Counted from the stretch's first letter, positions 16,958 to 26,317 are shown. The stretch: 61,744 nucleotides of DNA from Hyphomicrobiales bacterium (GCA_900471515.1 UCFC01000012.1:1-61744); one strand, 5' to 3'. The notes: generated by a model from the letters alone, not told the origin. Translations and numbers: made by a program.

Positions 16958-18700
16958 ATGACGACGCCGCGTGAAAAGCCGCGTATCCTTACCCCGCTTG
17001 CCGACGGCCAACTCGTTTCGGACAAGCCGGTACTGCTGCCGTTCATGGCTCCGCGCCTGCAGGGCGATTGCTGGCCCGACGGCAAGATCGAAATCTCCGT
17101 CTGGGGCTGCGGAAAGATCGCAAGCCTCACCTTCAGCGGCTGGCGCGGGCCTTTCACCTATGCCCCGAACCGCGTCGAGGCCAGCGGCGGCGGCCTCTAT
17201 GTGGCGCAATCGGCGCCCGCACTGTTTTTGAAGGGAGCGAGGCTGCGCACGCTCGTCCCCTCCCAACGCTGCGCATGGTGGGGAAGCACGACGAAGCGTG
17301 AGCCGGTCGAGCGGCTGGGAGAACGACGGATTGCCAGAACCGGATGGGGCGTGGTGATCGCCGAGCAGCGGCCGGACGGCTTGTTCCTCAGCGCCGGCAC
17401 GTCGATCGAAGAAGCCACGCGTGCTCTCGACCTCACTCCGGAGGACGTGATTGCTGAAGCGAACGCCTATGTGGCGCGCTGCGACGAGATGCCCGAAGCC
17501 GCGCCGCTGATGCGCAGCATGATCTCGCAAAGCCTTCATGCCGCCCTTTCAAGCATTCGGCAGGACGCGCACGGCGCCTTTGGCGGCCTTGCCGCCGGCC
17601 AGGCCTATAGCGCGCCGGCACGAACCTATTATCGCGACGGCTACTGGACGCTTCAGGCCTTGCTCGACCGGGCGCCGGCGGCCGTACGCTCGCAGATCGA
17701 ACTGCTGGCGCGCGGCATTCAGCCGGATGGAGAGGCCCCGAGCGGTGTCATCCTCACCGGCCCGGGCCAGGCCGAGGAATGGGAAAAAGTCCGCCGAACG
17801 GATCCGCGCATCAAGGAGGAGCATCTTCGGCCCGGCGACTGGTGGAGCGACCATTTCGACAGCCCCCTCTTCTTCATTCTGACGATCGGCGATTACATCC
17901 GCGCGACTGGAGACAGTGCGCCGATGGCGGTCCATTGGGACAAGGTCGTCGCAATCTTCAACCGCTATTGCGCCCTGGACGTCAACGGAAGCGGGCTTCC
18001 GGTCAAACCGAACCACGACCGCGATTGGGCCGACAACGTCTATCGGCACGGTTACGTCTCCTACGATATCGGCCTTTGGATCGGCGCGCTCGACGTCATC
18101 GTCGAATATGGCGCTGCAATCGACGGCGAAATTACCGCGAAAGCGGCAGCGATCGCTGCGACAGCGCGAGCGGCAATCGACGAAGCTCTCCTCCAGCCGG
18201 GCGGAACCTACGCGGATTACGGCATGAAGGATGACTTCGTCGAGGACCACCTGACGCTCGACAGCCTGACCCTGCTTCGCTACCGCGCCGTTTCGCCCGA
18301 ACGCGCGCGAACTGTTCTTGGCAAAGTGGAAGCCCTGCTGGAAAGCCGCAACAACGGTGATCAGCCCTATGGCGACTGGGGCGTGATGTGCGCCTTCCCG
18401 CCCTTTAAGCGGCCCAAGGACACCCGCTCGAAGTCGGCCTTCGCCTATCGCTACCACAACGGATCGGATTGGCCGTACCTCTCCGGCCTCTATGCCGAAC
18501 AGCGCCTGCTGCATGGCCTTGCGGGTGCCGAATATCCCCTGCTGCGCTGGTGGGAAACCTGCCTGGAAGAAGGGTGGATGGGGGCCGTCGAATATTTCGC
18601 GCCGCCATGGGGCCGCGGTTCGCTGCTTCAGGGATGGAGCAGCATGCCCGCCATGGCCGCCCTCGCCCACAAGGAGAAGCTGCGCTCGGCGATGGGCTGA
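16958..18700 (+). CDS. putative (alpha/alpha)6 six-hairpin glycosidase
   Basis: A 580-residue protein without a signal peptide, so cytoplasmic. The centre and C-terminal part look like an (alpha/alpha)6-barrel carbohydrate enzyme of the glycogen-debranching/GH63-like type: YRDGYWTLQALLDRAP, WWSDHFDSPLFFI, NHDRDWADNVYRHGYVSYDIGLW and GSDWPYLSGLYAEQRLL are rich in the aromatic and acidic residues that line such barrels. The N-terminal 150 residues look like a beta domain. AGGAG precedes the ATG at 16958. It follows the ROK kinase by 16 bases in one operon. I cannot assign a GH family with certainty; the substrate is probably an imported oligosaccharide. Confidence 0.65.
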   Translation: MTTPREKPRILTPLADGQLVSDKPVLLPFMAPRLQGDCWPDGKIEISVWGCGKIASLTFSGWRGPFTYAPNRVEASGGGLYVAQSAPALFLKGARLRTLVPSQRCAWWGSTTKREPVERLGERRIARTGWGVVIAEQRPDGLFLSAGTSIEEATRALDLTPEDVIAEANAYVARCDEMPEAAPLMRSMISQSLHAALSSIRQDAHGAFGGLAAGQAYSAPARTYYRDGYWTLQALLDRAPAAVRSQIELLARGIQPDGEAPSGVILTGPGQAEEWEKVRRTDPRIKEEHLRPGDWWSDHFDSPLFFILTIGDYIRATGDSAPMAVHWDKVVAIFNRYCALDVNGSGLPVKPNHDRDWADNVYRHGYVSYDIGLWIGALDVIVEYGAAIDGEITAKAAAIAATARAAIDEALLQPGGTYADYGMKDDFVEDHLTLDSLTLLRYRAVSPERARTVLGKVEALLESRNNGDQPYGDWGVMCAFPPFKRPKDTRSKSAFAYRYHNGSDWPYLSGLYAEQRLLHGLAGAEYPLLRWWETCLEEGWMGAVEYFAPPWGRGSLLQGWSSMPAMAALAHKEKLRSAMG

Positions 18701-18742
18701 GACATCCGCTCCCTGGTCGCAATCTTTGGAAGATAAAACACG

Positions 18743-18774
18743 ATGCAAAAGCCGCCCGCAGGCGGCTTTTGCAT
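18743..18774. terminator. bidirectional terminator between convergent genes
   Basis: ATGCAAAAGCCGCC, a CGCA loop and GGCGGCTTTTGCAT form a perfect 14-pair stem. Its outer part gives a T run in both directions (GGCGGCTTTT and its mirror). It stands between the glycosidase and the oppositely oriented permease gene and should stop transcription from both sides. Confidence 0.9.
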
Positions 18775-18792
18775 TCGGTCGGGACCGATTCG

Positions 18793-19611
18793 CTATTCCT
18801 TGGTCGCGCCGGCCATCAGCCCGCTCATCAGCATGCGCTGCAGGGCCGTGAACATGACGAGCACCGGCAGGACCGAGAGTACGGACATCGATAGCAGTCG
18901 CGGCCAGTTGATGCCGAACCGCCCAACCGTATTGGCGAGTGCGACCTGGACGGTCCACTTGTCCTGGTCCGTGATGACCAGGAACGGCCACAGGTAGTCG
19001 TTCCAGCGCCAGACCAGATTGAAAGCCAGAAGCGTGCCGATCGCCGGGATGGAGAGAGGCACGATGATTCTCAGCAGGATGCGCCATTCCGGCGTCCCGT
19101 CGATCCGGGCAGCCTCCAGAAGACTGTCGGGAATGTTGGTGATATATTGCCGCATCAGGAACACGCCCGTGGGCGTGGCGGCCGGGGCGATGATGATGCC
19201 CGCGAGCGTGTCAAGAAGGTGAAGATCGCGCAGAACAAGAAATACCGGGATCATGACGATCTGCAGCGGCACCATCAGGGACGACATGATCAGCAGAAAA
19301 AACAGGGTGTCGCCTTTGAACCTGAATTTGGCAAGCGCATAACCCGCCATAACGCTGATGGTGACGGACAGCAGTGCCGAAAGCACCGAAACGATTGCCG
19401 AATTGCGGAAGAAGACGAGAAATTTCGCCCGCGATACCGTATCGATGAAATTCTGAAACGTCACATGAGCCGGGAAAATGGTCGGCGGCCACTGGAATAT
19501 TTCCTGTTGCGATTTCAGCGACGACAGGAAGAGCCACACCGGCGGCATCAGAAAGACGAAGAGTGTCAGGGCCACGAAGGCGAGCCGCCAGGGCGAATAG
19601 ATCCGTGTCAT
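18793..19611 (-). CDS. sugar ABC transporter permease (MalG type)
   Basis: A 272-residue inner-membrane permease with six hydrophobic segments. The EAA loop is SLLEAARIDGTPEWRILLRIIVPLSIPAIGT, the contact to the ATPase. Its ATG overlaps the stop of the other permease by four bases. It is the third gene of binding protein-permease-permease on the minus strand. The operon has no ATPase gene of its own; the one at 13.3 kb, whose promoter carries the same operator, is the likely partner. Confidence 0.9.
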   Translation of the reverse strand: MTRIYSPWRLAFVALTLFVFLMPPVWLFLSSLKSQQEIFQWPPTIFPAHVTFQNFIDTVSRAKFLVFFRNSAIVSVLSALLSVTISVMAGYALAKFRFKGDTLFFLLIMSSLMVPLQIVMIPVFLVLRDLHLLDTLAGIIIAPAATPTGVFLMRQYITNIPDSLLEAARIDGTPEWRILLRIIVPLSIPAIGTLLAFNLVWRWNDYLWPFLVITDQDKWTVQVALANTVGRFGINWPRLLSMSVLSVLPVLVMFTALQRMLMSGLMAGATKE

Positions 19612-20561
19612 TTCTCACTCCTCGACACGCGCAACTGGACGATCGTCAGCAGCAAGAGAATTGCAAAGAGAACCATCGACTGCGCAGCGGCAACGCCGGC
19701 CTGCATCGGCTTTTGAAACGCCGTGTCGTAGATCGTCTGGATCAGATAGACGGTCGCCTTGCCCGGCCCTCCTCCGGTCAACGACACGACGAGTTCGTAG
19801 ACCTTGAAGGCTTCGATCGACGAAAGCACCAGAACCACCGCCATCGTCGGCTTGAGAAGCGGCAATGTGATATGCGTGAACTGACGCCATTTGCTGGTAC
19901 CGTCGATCGACGCGGCTTCATAATAATCCGCCGAGATCGCAGTCAGGCCGGCGATAAAGATCATCATGTTGAAGCCGGCCTGAGCCCAGACCCAGGCGAT
20001 GATCATCGCAATCTGCGCCAGCGTGTCCTGTTCGAGCCACGGAACGGGGGCAATTCCCACAAGTGACAGCAGATAGTTGACGAGACCGTTGTTCAGGCCG
20101 AAAAGCCAGCGCCAGGAAACGCCGATGATCAGCAGGCTGATCATCGAGGGGAAGAAGACGATCGTACGGACAACCGCGAAGAACCGGGTCTGAGGCGAAA
20201 GAAGCAGCGCCAGCGCCAGCGAGGCGACGATGTTCAGTGGCACAGCGACAATGACGAAGAGCACCGTCTTGACGAGAGACGTCTGAAAGTCGGCATTGCT
20301 CAAGAGCCCGAGAAAGTTATCGAAGCCCACATATTGCGGCAGGGTGCTCGGCACCTGTGGGACAACCACGACGCCCCGCTTGAAGAACGCCATCAGGAGG
20401 CCCTGAACCAGCGGATAGAGCGTAAAGGTGACAAGCAATGCGATCGTCGGCAGCATCAGCAGATACGGCCAACCGATATTGAAGAGGCTGTTGCGGCTGC
20501 CTTTCGGCACCGGGTGAGGACCCAGTGCCGAACTGCCTTGTTGCGCAATCACCGCCGTCAC
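19608..20561 (-). CDS. sugar ABC transporter permease (MalF type)
   Basis: A 317-residue permease with about six transmembrane segments and a short N-terminal extension. The ADYYEAASIDGTSKWRQFTHITLPLLKPT stretch is the EAA loop. It overlaps the binding-protein gene and the next permease gene by four bases each, showing tight coupling. It transports the same unknown saccharide as the rest of the ROK-controlled locus. Confidence 0.9.
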   Translation of the reverse strand: MTAVIAQQGSSALGPHPVPKGSRNSLFNIGWPYLLMLPTIALLVTFTLYPLVQGLLMAFFKRGVVVVPQVPSTLPQYVGFDNFLGLLSNADFQTSLVKTVLFVIVAVPLNIVASLALALLLSPQTRFFAVVRTIVFFPSMISLLIIGVSWRWLFGLNNGLVNYLLSLVGIAPVPWLEQDTLAQIAMIIAWVWAQAGFNMMIFIAGLTAISADYYEAASIDGTSKWRQFTHITLPLLKPTMAVVLVLSSIEAFKVYELVVSLTGGGPGKATVYLIQTIYDTAFQKPMQAGVAAAQSMVLFAILLLLTIVQLRVSRSEK

Positions 20562-21799
20562 TTGCTCGCCTCGAGCGAGTCGTCGGCAGCCTTCTTGATC
20601 TGCGCGATCGCCTCGGCCGACGAAATCTGGCCGGCAACAGCCTGGGTGACGGCTGTCTTAACCGTGCCCCAGACCGACTGCATCTGAGGCCAGGCCTGGT
20701 CCGTTGCCGCATAGGCCGGGCTCGCGTTCAGCTCGCTCTGCATTGCGGTGATTGCAGCCGTCGCAGCCGGATTGTCATACTTGACCGGCGGCGCCTTGAG
20801 GTTGGCGGGGATCATGCCGAAGGTCTTGGCATATTGCGCCTGGATCTCCGGCGACGTGATCCACTTTATGAACTCGACTGCTTCCGGCAGGTGCTGGCTC
20901 GTATTGAAGGCGACGATGTAATCGCCCCCGTAGATCGAGGAGGCAACCGTCCCGCGCGGCGTCGGTCCGGCCTGCCAGGCAAATTGCGCATTGGTTGCCA
21001 GCCCGGCGATCTGCCAGCTGCCGGACATGTAGGCGGCGGCCTGGCCGGCGGTGAAAAGTTCCTTCGGATTGTCCGAGCTTGCTCCGCTCCACAGGCCGGG
21101 CGGCATGGCAGCCTTGGTGATGTCGATGAACTTGTCGAGCGTGCTCGTCCAGGCCGCCTCGTCCATCACGACCTTGACCGGCTCCTTCTCGGTGTAGATG
21201 TGGTTGCCATATTGATATTCGTGGACGATCCAGCGGCTCGCCGAAACATCCCAGACGAGCGGATAGCGGGTGCCGGATTTCTCCGCGACTTCCTTGACCT
21301 TCGGAATGAACTCGTCCCAGGTCCAGCCCGTTGCCTGATCCGGGATGGCGACGCCTGCCTTTTTGAAGGCGTCAGCGTTCAGGAAGATACCGGTCGAGGT
21401 AACGCGCAGCGGCGCGGCAATGACCTTGTCGCCGAGCTTGGCCCCATCGGCCCACCCCTTGACGAAGTCGTTGATCCATTCCGGCCCGATCTCCTTGCCG
21501 AGGTCTGCCAGGAACGGCCGGATGACCGGCTCCATCGAGGAGGTCAGCGACAGATCCGGCATGATGCCCGATGCGGCATATTGCTGGAATTTCTGGATCA
21601 TCCCGTCATAGGGCGTGATTTCCAGATCGAAGGTCGTTTCGGGATGCAGCTTCGTATACTGATCGAGCAGAGCGCGCGTATCCGCCTCCTCCTGATCACT
21701 GTCGACATACCACACGAGCTTGAGTTCGGAGGCTGCGGCGACCGACATTGTCATCGCCAGGGCGCTGGCGGTCATTAGGATTGTCTTTAGCGTTTTCAT
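20558..21799 (-). CDS. sugar ABC transporter substrate-binding protein
   Basis: A 413-residue periplasmic solute-binding protein of the carbohydrate (MalE-like, family 1) group. A signal peptide (MKTLKTILMTASALAMTMSVAAA) precedes the mature ELKLVWYVDSDQEEADTRALL. Typical features are the YDGMIQKFQQYAASGIMPDL and GQAAAYMSGSWQIAGL stretches. GAGGGAG precedes the ATG at 21799; the frame runs further upstream through the promoter and is not coding there. It is the first gene of its operon and diverges from the GH28-like gene, with two operators between them. Long saccharides, for example pectic oligomers, are plausible ligands. Confidence 0.9.
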   Translation of the reverse strand: MKTLKTILMTASALAMTMSVAAASELKLVWYVDSDQEEADTRALLDQYTKLHPETTFDLEITPYDGMIQKFQQYAASGIMPDLSLTSSMEPVIRPFLADLGKEIGPEWINDFVKGWADGAKLGDKVIAAPLRVTSTGIFLNADAFKKAGVAIPDQATGWTWDEFIPKVKEVAEKSGTRYPLVWDVSASRWIVHEYQYGNHIYTEKEPVKVVMDEAAWTSTLDKFIDITKAAMPPGLWSGASSDNPKELFTAGQAAAYMSGSWQIAGLATNAQFAWQAGPTPRGTVASSIYGGDYIVAFNTSQHLPEAVEFIKWITSPEIQAQYAKTFGMIPANLKAPPVKYDNPAATAAITAMQSELNASPAYAATDQAWPQMQSVWGTVKTAVTQAVAGQISSAEAIAQIKKAADDSLEASK

Positions 21800-21870
21800 A
21801 GGGCTCCCTCTCTGGCTTGTCATCCTGACATCCGAAACGAACGGCCTGCACTGCACTCCCACAGTCCTTT

Positions 21871-21889
21871 GTTCGTAACCATGACGAAT
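21871..21889 (-). promoter_or_regulatory. candidate ROK operator O3 at the binding-protein promoter
   Basis: GTTCGTAACCATGACGAAT is a 19-base palindrome of the set found at four sites. On the minus strand a promoter TTGACA-N17-TTAATT (plus coordinates 21910-21915 and 21887-21892) drives the binding-protein operon. The operator overlaps the -10 and the start region, a classical repressor position. Confidence 0.75.
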
Positions 21890-21915
21890 TAAATACGAGT
21901 TTTGCGGGCTGTCAA
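21887..21915 (-). promoter_or_regulatory. sigma70-type promoter of the binding-protein operon
   Basis: Minus-strand TTGACA and TTAATT are 17 bases apart, upstream of the signal-peptide start at 21799. The -10 overlaps operator O3. Confidence 0.65.
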
Positions 21916-21943
21916 CACAACACATCAAGTCCCGCAAGATTTA

Positions 21944-21962
21944 GTTCGTCCTGTTGACGAAT
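21944..21962 (+). promoter_or_regulatory. candidate ROK operator O4 at the GH28-like promoter
   Basis: GTTCGTCCTGTTGACGAAT is the fourth 19-base site. It contains the TTGACG (21954-21959) that, with 17 bases to TATGAA (21977-21982), forms the promoter of the GH28-like gene, so repressor binding would hide the -35. Confidence 0.75.
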
Positions 21963-21982
21963 AAATTACGCAGAGCTATGAA
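21954..21982 (+). promoter_or_regulatory. sigma70-type promoter of the GH28-like gene
   Basis: TTGACG, a 17-base spacer and TATGAA point at the ATG at 22009, 27 bases beyond the -10. The -35 lies inside operator O4. Confidence 0.65.
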
Positions 21983-22008
21983 ATCCGCAGGACAGGCGGA
22001 GGTATCGG

Positions 22009-23309
22009 ATGGAGATATTCGTTGAAGTGGTGGGTGGCGATCTCCAGGCAGCGCTCGACACCGTAGCGGCGGCCGGCGGCGGAACGGTCTTTCTCCGGCC
22101 GGGTCGCCATCTGGCAGGGCCTATCCGGTTGAGCGATAATGTGACGCTGCATATCGAGGAAAACGCAGTCCTCGCTTTCGCCCCCGATTACAAACAATAT
22201 GGCTCCAACACGGTCAGCGTACTCGCCGAAGCATCCAACCGCGCTTACATCGTGGCGCAGAACGCCAGGAATATTGCGCTCGCCGGCAAGGGGACGATCG
22301 ACGCGGCGGCGATGCCTTTCACACCGGTTTCGACGCGAGTGTGGGCACATTCACTCCGCTCGCCGAACGTCCGCGAGTCCTGGTCCTGGAGGATTGTCAG
22401 GACGTTCGTTTGGAAGACGTCCAGATAACCGATTCACCCATGTGGACGATCCATCTGGTGCGCTGCCGCAATATCGCTGTTCACGGCGTTCGCGTCTCCA
22501 ACAACCGCCAACTGCCCAATACCGACGGGATCGTCATCGACAGCTGCAGCGACGTGACGATTGCCGGCGCCGTCATTCGAACCGCCGATGACGGCATATG
22601 CCTCAAGACCAGCTTCAGCGAGAAAGAAATCGGCCGCTGCGAGCGGATCACGGTCTCCGACAGCGTGATCGAGAGCAAGAGCTGCGCCCTCAAGATCGGC
22701 ACGGAAAGCTTTGGCGACATAACCGAGGTCAGCTTCCTGCGCTGCAGGATCGAGAATTCCAACCGCGGTCTCGGCATCTTTTCGCGCGATGGCGGCAAGG
22801 TCGAGAATGTTGTCTTCCGCGATATCGAAGTCGATTGCAGCGAGACGCCGGACGGATTCTGGGGCTCCGGCGAACCGTTCACGATTACCAAGCTCACGCG
22901 ACGCCCCGAGCGCCCGGCAGGAACGGTTTGCAAGGTACTTGTCGAAAATATCAGTGGGCGATGCCAGGGGGCGGTCAATCTCTTTGCAGAGGAACCGGGC
23001 GGCATCGACAATGTCGTTTTGCGCGCGAGCACGCTTAGGATGGAGGAAGGACCGCTCGGCACTGCCAGGCAGTATGACTTGCGGCCGACCAACGCCGATC
23101 TGGCACCGCCCAAAGGCACCGAGGGGCGCGGCAATGCCTGGGTGCGGGCCGAGGACGGCAACATTGTCGGCCTTTTCGCCTATCCAGGCGGATTGCCGGG
23201 CGTCTTTGCGCAGAATGTCACCGGCCTCGAAATCGAAAACGTGACGATCGACCGGCCCCGGCCGCTGCCCGCAGGATGGAATTCCGCGACCATCACGCTG
23301 GTCCCCTGA
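22009..23309 (+). pseudogene. GH28-like right-handed beta-helix protein, frameshifted
   Basis: Two frames together make one protein of about 433 residues. The first frame reads to LAGKGTIDAA, then the protein-like sequence continues in another frame as GGDAFHTGFDASVGTFTP and runs to 23309. A single missing base within the GC repeat at about 22300-22310 (GACGCGGCGG where GACGGCGGCGG would restore GTIDGGGD) explains it. Family motifs are NTDG (in LPNTDGIVID) and ADDGICLK, as in polygalacturonases; the GHG and RIK motifs are replaced by SCALKIGTES and RGLGIFSRDG. No signal peptide is visible. It is the first gene after operator O4. The shift may be a sequencing error or a real recent mutation; coding quality after it is undamaged. 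Confidence 0.75.
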
Positions 23310-23361
23310 GTGCGGAGCCGCTGCTGCGCACTCGCGCTCCGTCCGGTCGTCGCCCGCACCG

Positions 23362-24183
23362 TCAGGACCGGCGCTTGAACGTATGCTCCTCTGCGGGGAA
23401 CGTGCGCGAGCGAACGTCGCCGGCATAGGCGGCAGCAGCAGCGCCCACCCTCTTGCCAAGTTCGTCGTAGCGCTTGACGAAGCGCGGCGTGAAATCGTTG
23501 AACAGTCCGAGCATATCGTCCGAAACCAGGATCTGGCCGTCGCAGGCTGCCGAGGCGCCGATCCCGATCGTCGGAACAGGAATTGCTCCCGTCACCTCGC
23601 GGGCAAATGTCTCGACCGTTCCTTCGACGACGACCCCAAAGGCTCCCGAGCTGCCGATCGCGGCGGCATCACGCCTGATCTTGGCGACCTCCTCCTCGGA
23701 ATGTCCGACAGATCGGTAGCCGCCTGCGGTATGGACCTGTTGAGGCATGAGACCGATATGTCCGAGGACCGGAATACCGCGCGCAGTGAGGAAGGAAATC
23801 GTCTCGGCCATCTCCTCGCCGCCTTCCAGCTTGACCGCGTCGCACCCGGTTTCCTGCAGGATGCGCACGGCGTTGCGATAGGCCAGCTCTTTGGACTCCT
23901 GATAGCTGCCGAAGGGCATGTCGACCACTACGCAGGATCGGGCGACGCCGCGCATGACCGCCCTGCCATGGGCGATCATCATGTCGAGCGTCACCGCCAC
24001 GGTGCTCTCCATGCCGTAGAGAACCATGCCGAGCGAATCCCCGACGAGCAGGAGATCGCAATGTTCATCGAGAAGCCGCGCCATCGGTGTCGTGTAGGCC
24101 GTCAGACACACGATCGGCGTGCGGCCCTTCATGGCCCGGATCCGTGATGGCGTCAGACGTTTTGCGGAGCTCACGGCACTCAT
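23362..24183 (-). CDS. panB: 3-methyl-2-oxobutanoate hydroxymethyltransferase
   Basis: A 273-residue enzyme that transfers a hydroxymethyl group from methylene-THF to ketoisovalerate, the first committed step of pantothenate synthesis. [31 protein letters not shown] holds the metal-binding Asp; [13 protein letters not shown] and [16 protein letters not shown] are family signatures. The ATG overlaps the panC stop by four bases and is preceded by GGGGAGAGG. The usual length is 260-280 residues. Confidence 0.96.
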   Translation of the reverse strand: MSAVSSAKRLTPSRIRAMKGRTPIVCLTAYTTPMARLLDEHCDLLLVGDSLGMVLYGMESTVAVTLDMMIAHGRAVMRGVARSCVVVDMPFGSYQESKELAYRNAVRILQETGCDAVKLEGGEEMAETISFLTARGIPVLGHIGLMPQQVHTAGGYRSVGHSEEEVAKIRRDAAAIGSSGAFGVVVEGTVETFAREVTGAIPVPTIGIGASAACDGQILVSDDMLGLFNDFTPRFVKRYDELGKRVGAAAAAYAGDVRSRTFPAEEHTFKRRS

Positions 24184-25055
24184 GATGCCTCTCCCCTTCC
24201 AGATGAATCTTTGCCCGCAATCACCCGGTTGTCGAGAAGTTTGGTCGCGCCGATCCGCACGAACAGTGCGACAACGACCGGATCCTCGATCTTTGCGACA
24301 TGTTTCAACGTCGAGGCGTCCCTGACCGCGACGACTTCCGGGTTTGCCAAGGCTTCGCGTCCGATGAATTCGGCCAGTTTCGCCTCAAGGACCTGCGGAT
24401 CGCTGAGCCCACCGGCGACGAGGCGCTCCGCCTCGTCCAGGGCGCGAGGCACGATGACCGCGGCGCGGCGTTCCTCCGCGCTAAGATAAACGTTGCGGGA
24501 CGACAGAGCCAGACCGTCGGCGTCGCGGACCGTCGGCACCGAGACGATGCGCACCGGCTGGGCGAGATCGTCGACCATGCGTTTGATGATGACGACCTGC
24601 TGGTAATCTTTCTCACCGAAATAGGCGTTCTTCGGCTGCACGATGTTGAAGAGCTTGGTGACGACAGTGGCAACGCCCGCGAAATGCCCCGGCCGAACCG
24701 CACCTTCGAGCTCGCCGCCAAGCTCCGGCACATCGACCACGGTCTTCATCGGATACGGGTACATATCCTCGACGCCGGGCGCGAAGAGAATGTCGACACC
24801 GGCCTTTTCCAGCATCGTTCTGTCGCGTTCCAGGTCACGCGGGTATCGGGCCAGGTCCTCTGCCGGGCCGAACTGGAGCGGATTGACGAAGATCGAGGCA
24901 ACGACGATTTCGTTTTCGGCGCGCGCCCGCGCGACAAGCTCCATATGCCCGGCGTGAAGATAACCCATCGTCGGCACAAAGCCGACGCTTCCGCCATTCG
25001 CCCTTGCGGCGGCAAGCGCTGCGCGCACTGCCTGAATGCTCGATAGGACCTGCAT
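24180..25055 (-). CDS. panC: pantothenate synthetase
   Basis: A 291-residue enzyme that joins pantoate and beta-alanine with [21 protein letters not shown] contains the HxGH nucleotidyl-transferase motif, [17 protein letters not shown] the pantoate-binding region, and [19 protein letters not shown] together with [11 protein letters not shown] the KxSKS-like end. GGGAGGGC precedes the ATG. panC leads a two-gene panCB operon, so both steps are co-expressed. Confidence 0.96.
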   Translation of the reverse strand: MQVLSSIQAVRAALAAARANGGSVGFVPTMGYLHAGHMELVARARAENEIVVASIFVNPLQFGPAEDLARYPRDLERDRTMLEKAGVDILFAPGVEDMYPYPMKTVVDVPELGGELEGAVRPGHFAGVATVVTKLFNIVQPKNAYFGEKDYQQVVIIKRMVDDLAQPVRIVSVPTVRDADGLALSSRNVYLSAEERRAAVIVPRALDEAERLVAGGLSDPQVLEAKLAEFIGREALANPEVVAVRDASTLKHVAKIEDPVVVALFVRIGATKLLDNRVIAGKDSSGRGEAS

Positions 25056-25280
25056 ATGCCCTCCCTGGCCGGCTTATGTTTGGGGGCGGATAGAAAATGC
25101 AAGCAGGGCCTCAGGTCAATGGATGCCTTCAATAAAACCGATCGGATGAAGACGGTTCTATCAGGACGTGTTCAAACGCGGCAGGTAGCAACCGAAATGC
25201 CGGACGTATCACCGGGCGGCTGGCAGCAAGGACAGGATACCGGCCTCAAAAGATCCGCACGCCGCGCATGTGTTTCGCAT

Positions 25281-25874
25281 CTAAAGTTCGAACCATATGC
25301 GCGGATCGTCCCCCGACTGGATCATCAGCCAGCGAAGATCCGTATCCCGCCAGCCCTTGATCGCATTGGTACGGTTGTCGAGCACCAGATCGCCCCGATC
25401 GGTCTTGACGACCAGAACCGCGTGGCCTTTGCCGGTGGCTGTCTTTGCCACGGCGATCCGCAGCGCCTTTACCGACCAGCCCATGGCGATGAGACGATCG
25501 CGCTTGGTCAGCGCGAAATCCTCGCAATCGCCCGCCTTGACGTTCACCTGCCAGACATCGCCCTCTTCAGGGCTTTCGTTGAGCGGACGGATCGAGCCGT
25601 TGACCGAGGCGTTGACGGCGCGAAGCTGCTTGTCGGCTGCGGGGTTCAACAGGATTTGCGAGGCACCGTCGCCTGCCGTGCATTCGTTGGGATTGCGCGC
25701 GCAAAACATCACATGCGCGAACGGCGCGGCTGTCCGGCGCTTTTCCGAAAGATAGCTGAAGACAGGCGCCGTCTTCAGTCCGCGGGCCGGACCGCCAGGA
25801 CCGTCCGCAAGCGCAGTCTGGGCCGCAAACAGAGATGCAAGCGTTGCCAGGACAAGCAGTTCATGCCTACACAT
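25281..25874 (-). CDS. transglutaminase-like cysteine peptidase (BTLCP)
   Basis: A 197-residue exported protein with a signal peptide (residues 1-23, ending ALA). The bacterial transglutaminase-like cysteine proteinase domain carries the triad Cys117 (AGDCEDFAL), His151 (GKGHAVLVV) and Asp166 (VLDNRTN). Relatives include LapG-type periplasmic peptidases, but no lapD partner is nearby. The protein is short and lacks extra domains. It is a single gene, 225 bases upstream of panC in the same direction. Confidence 0.88.
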   Translation of the reverse strand: MCRHELLVLATLASLFAAQTALADGPGGPARGLKTAPVFSYLSEKRRTAAPFAHVMFCARNPNECTAGDGASQILLNPAADKQLRAVNASVNGSIRPLNESPEEGDVWQVNVKAGDCEDFALTKRDRLIAMGWSVKALRIAVAKTATGKGHAVLVVKTDRGDLVLDNRTNAIKGWRDTDLRWLMIQSGDDPRIWFEL

Positions 25875-26317
25875 CTTCCCCCTCCGTGTGGTGGCTTATC
25901 CAAGGATGACGAGGTCCGCCCAGCGGCCATGAAGCCCGTTCAGGGCTGCGTCATTCGATCGGCTGGGCGCATGGTCGCGATCCCTTGTTCCGTGGTCTTT
26001 CCGGAGACGATCGTCCTTCATTCGCAACGGCGCTGGCGGCATGCGCATCGCGACCAGACACATCGACGCCAACGCCATGACAATTTAAACTAGCGCAGCG
26101 ATCAGGTCCTTCAATTGACGCGATAGATTCTAATTTCGAACGGCTACGCCTGCGGCGCGGAGTAAGGGCAATGCCCGTCTCGGATCGTATGCCGTTGCCG
26201 ACCTGGCGGCCTTGTTCAAAACGACTGAGCATTCGATCGTCTTGCCGCCCGACAGCGACTCGCTAAGCTATCGCATCGCGCTTCGGGGAGGCGGACCGCG
26301 GCGGGTGGAGGTTTTTC
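25875..26317. other. intergenic region, no gene seen
   Basis: These 443 bases separate the divergent cysteine-peptidase and CorA genes. Open frames on both strands lack ribosome-binding sequences and recognisable residue patterns. AT-rich stretches near 26078-26140 probably hold promoters, but no clear -35/-10 pair with proper spacing was found. Confidence 0.5.
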
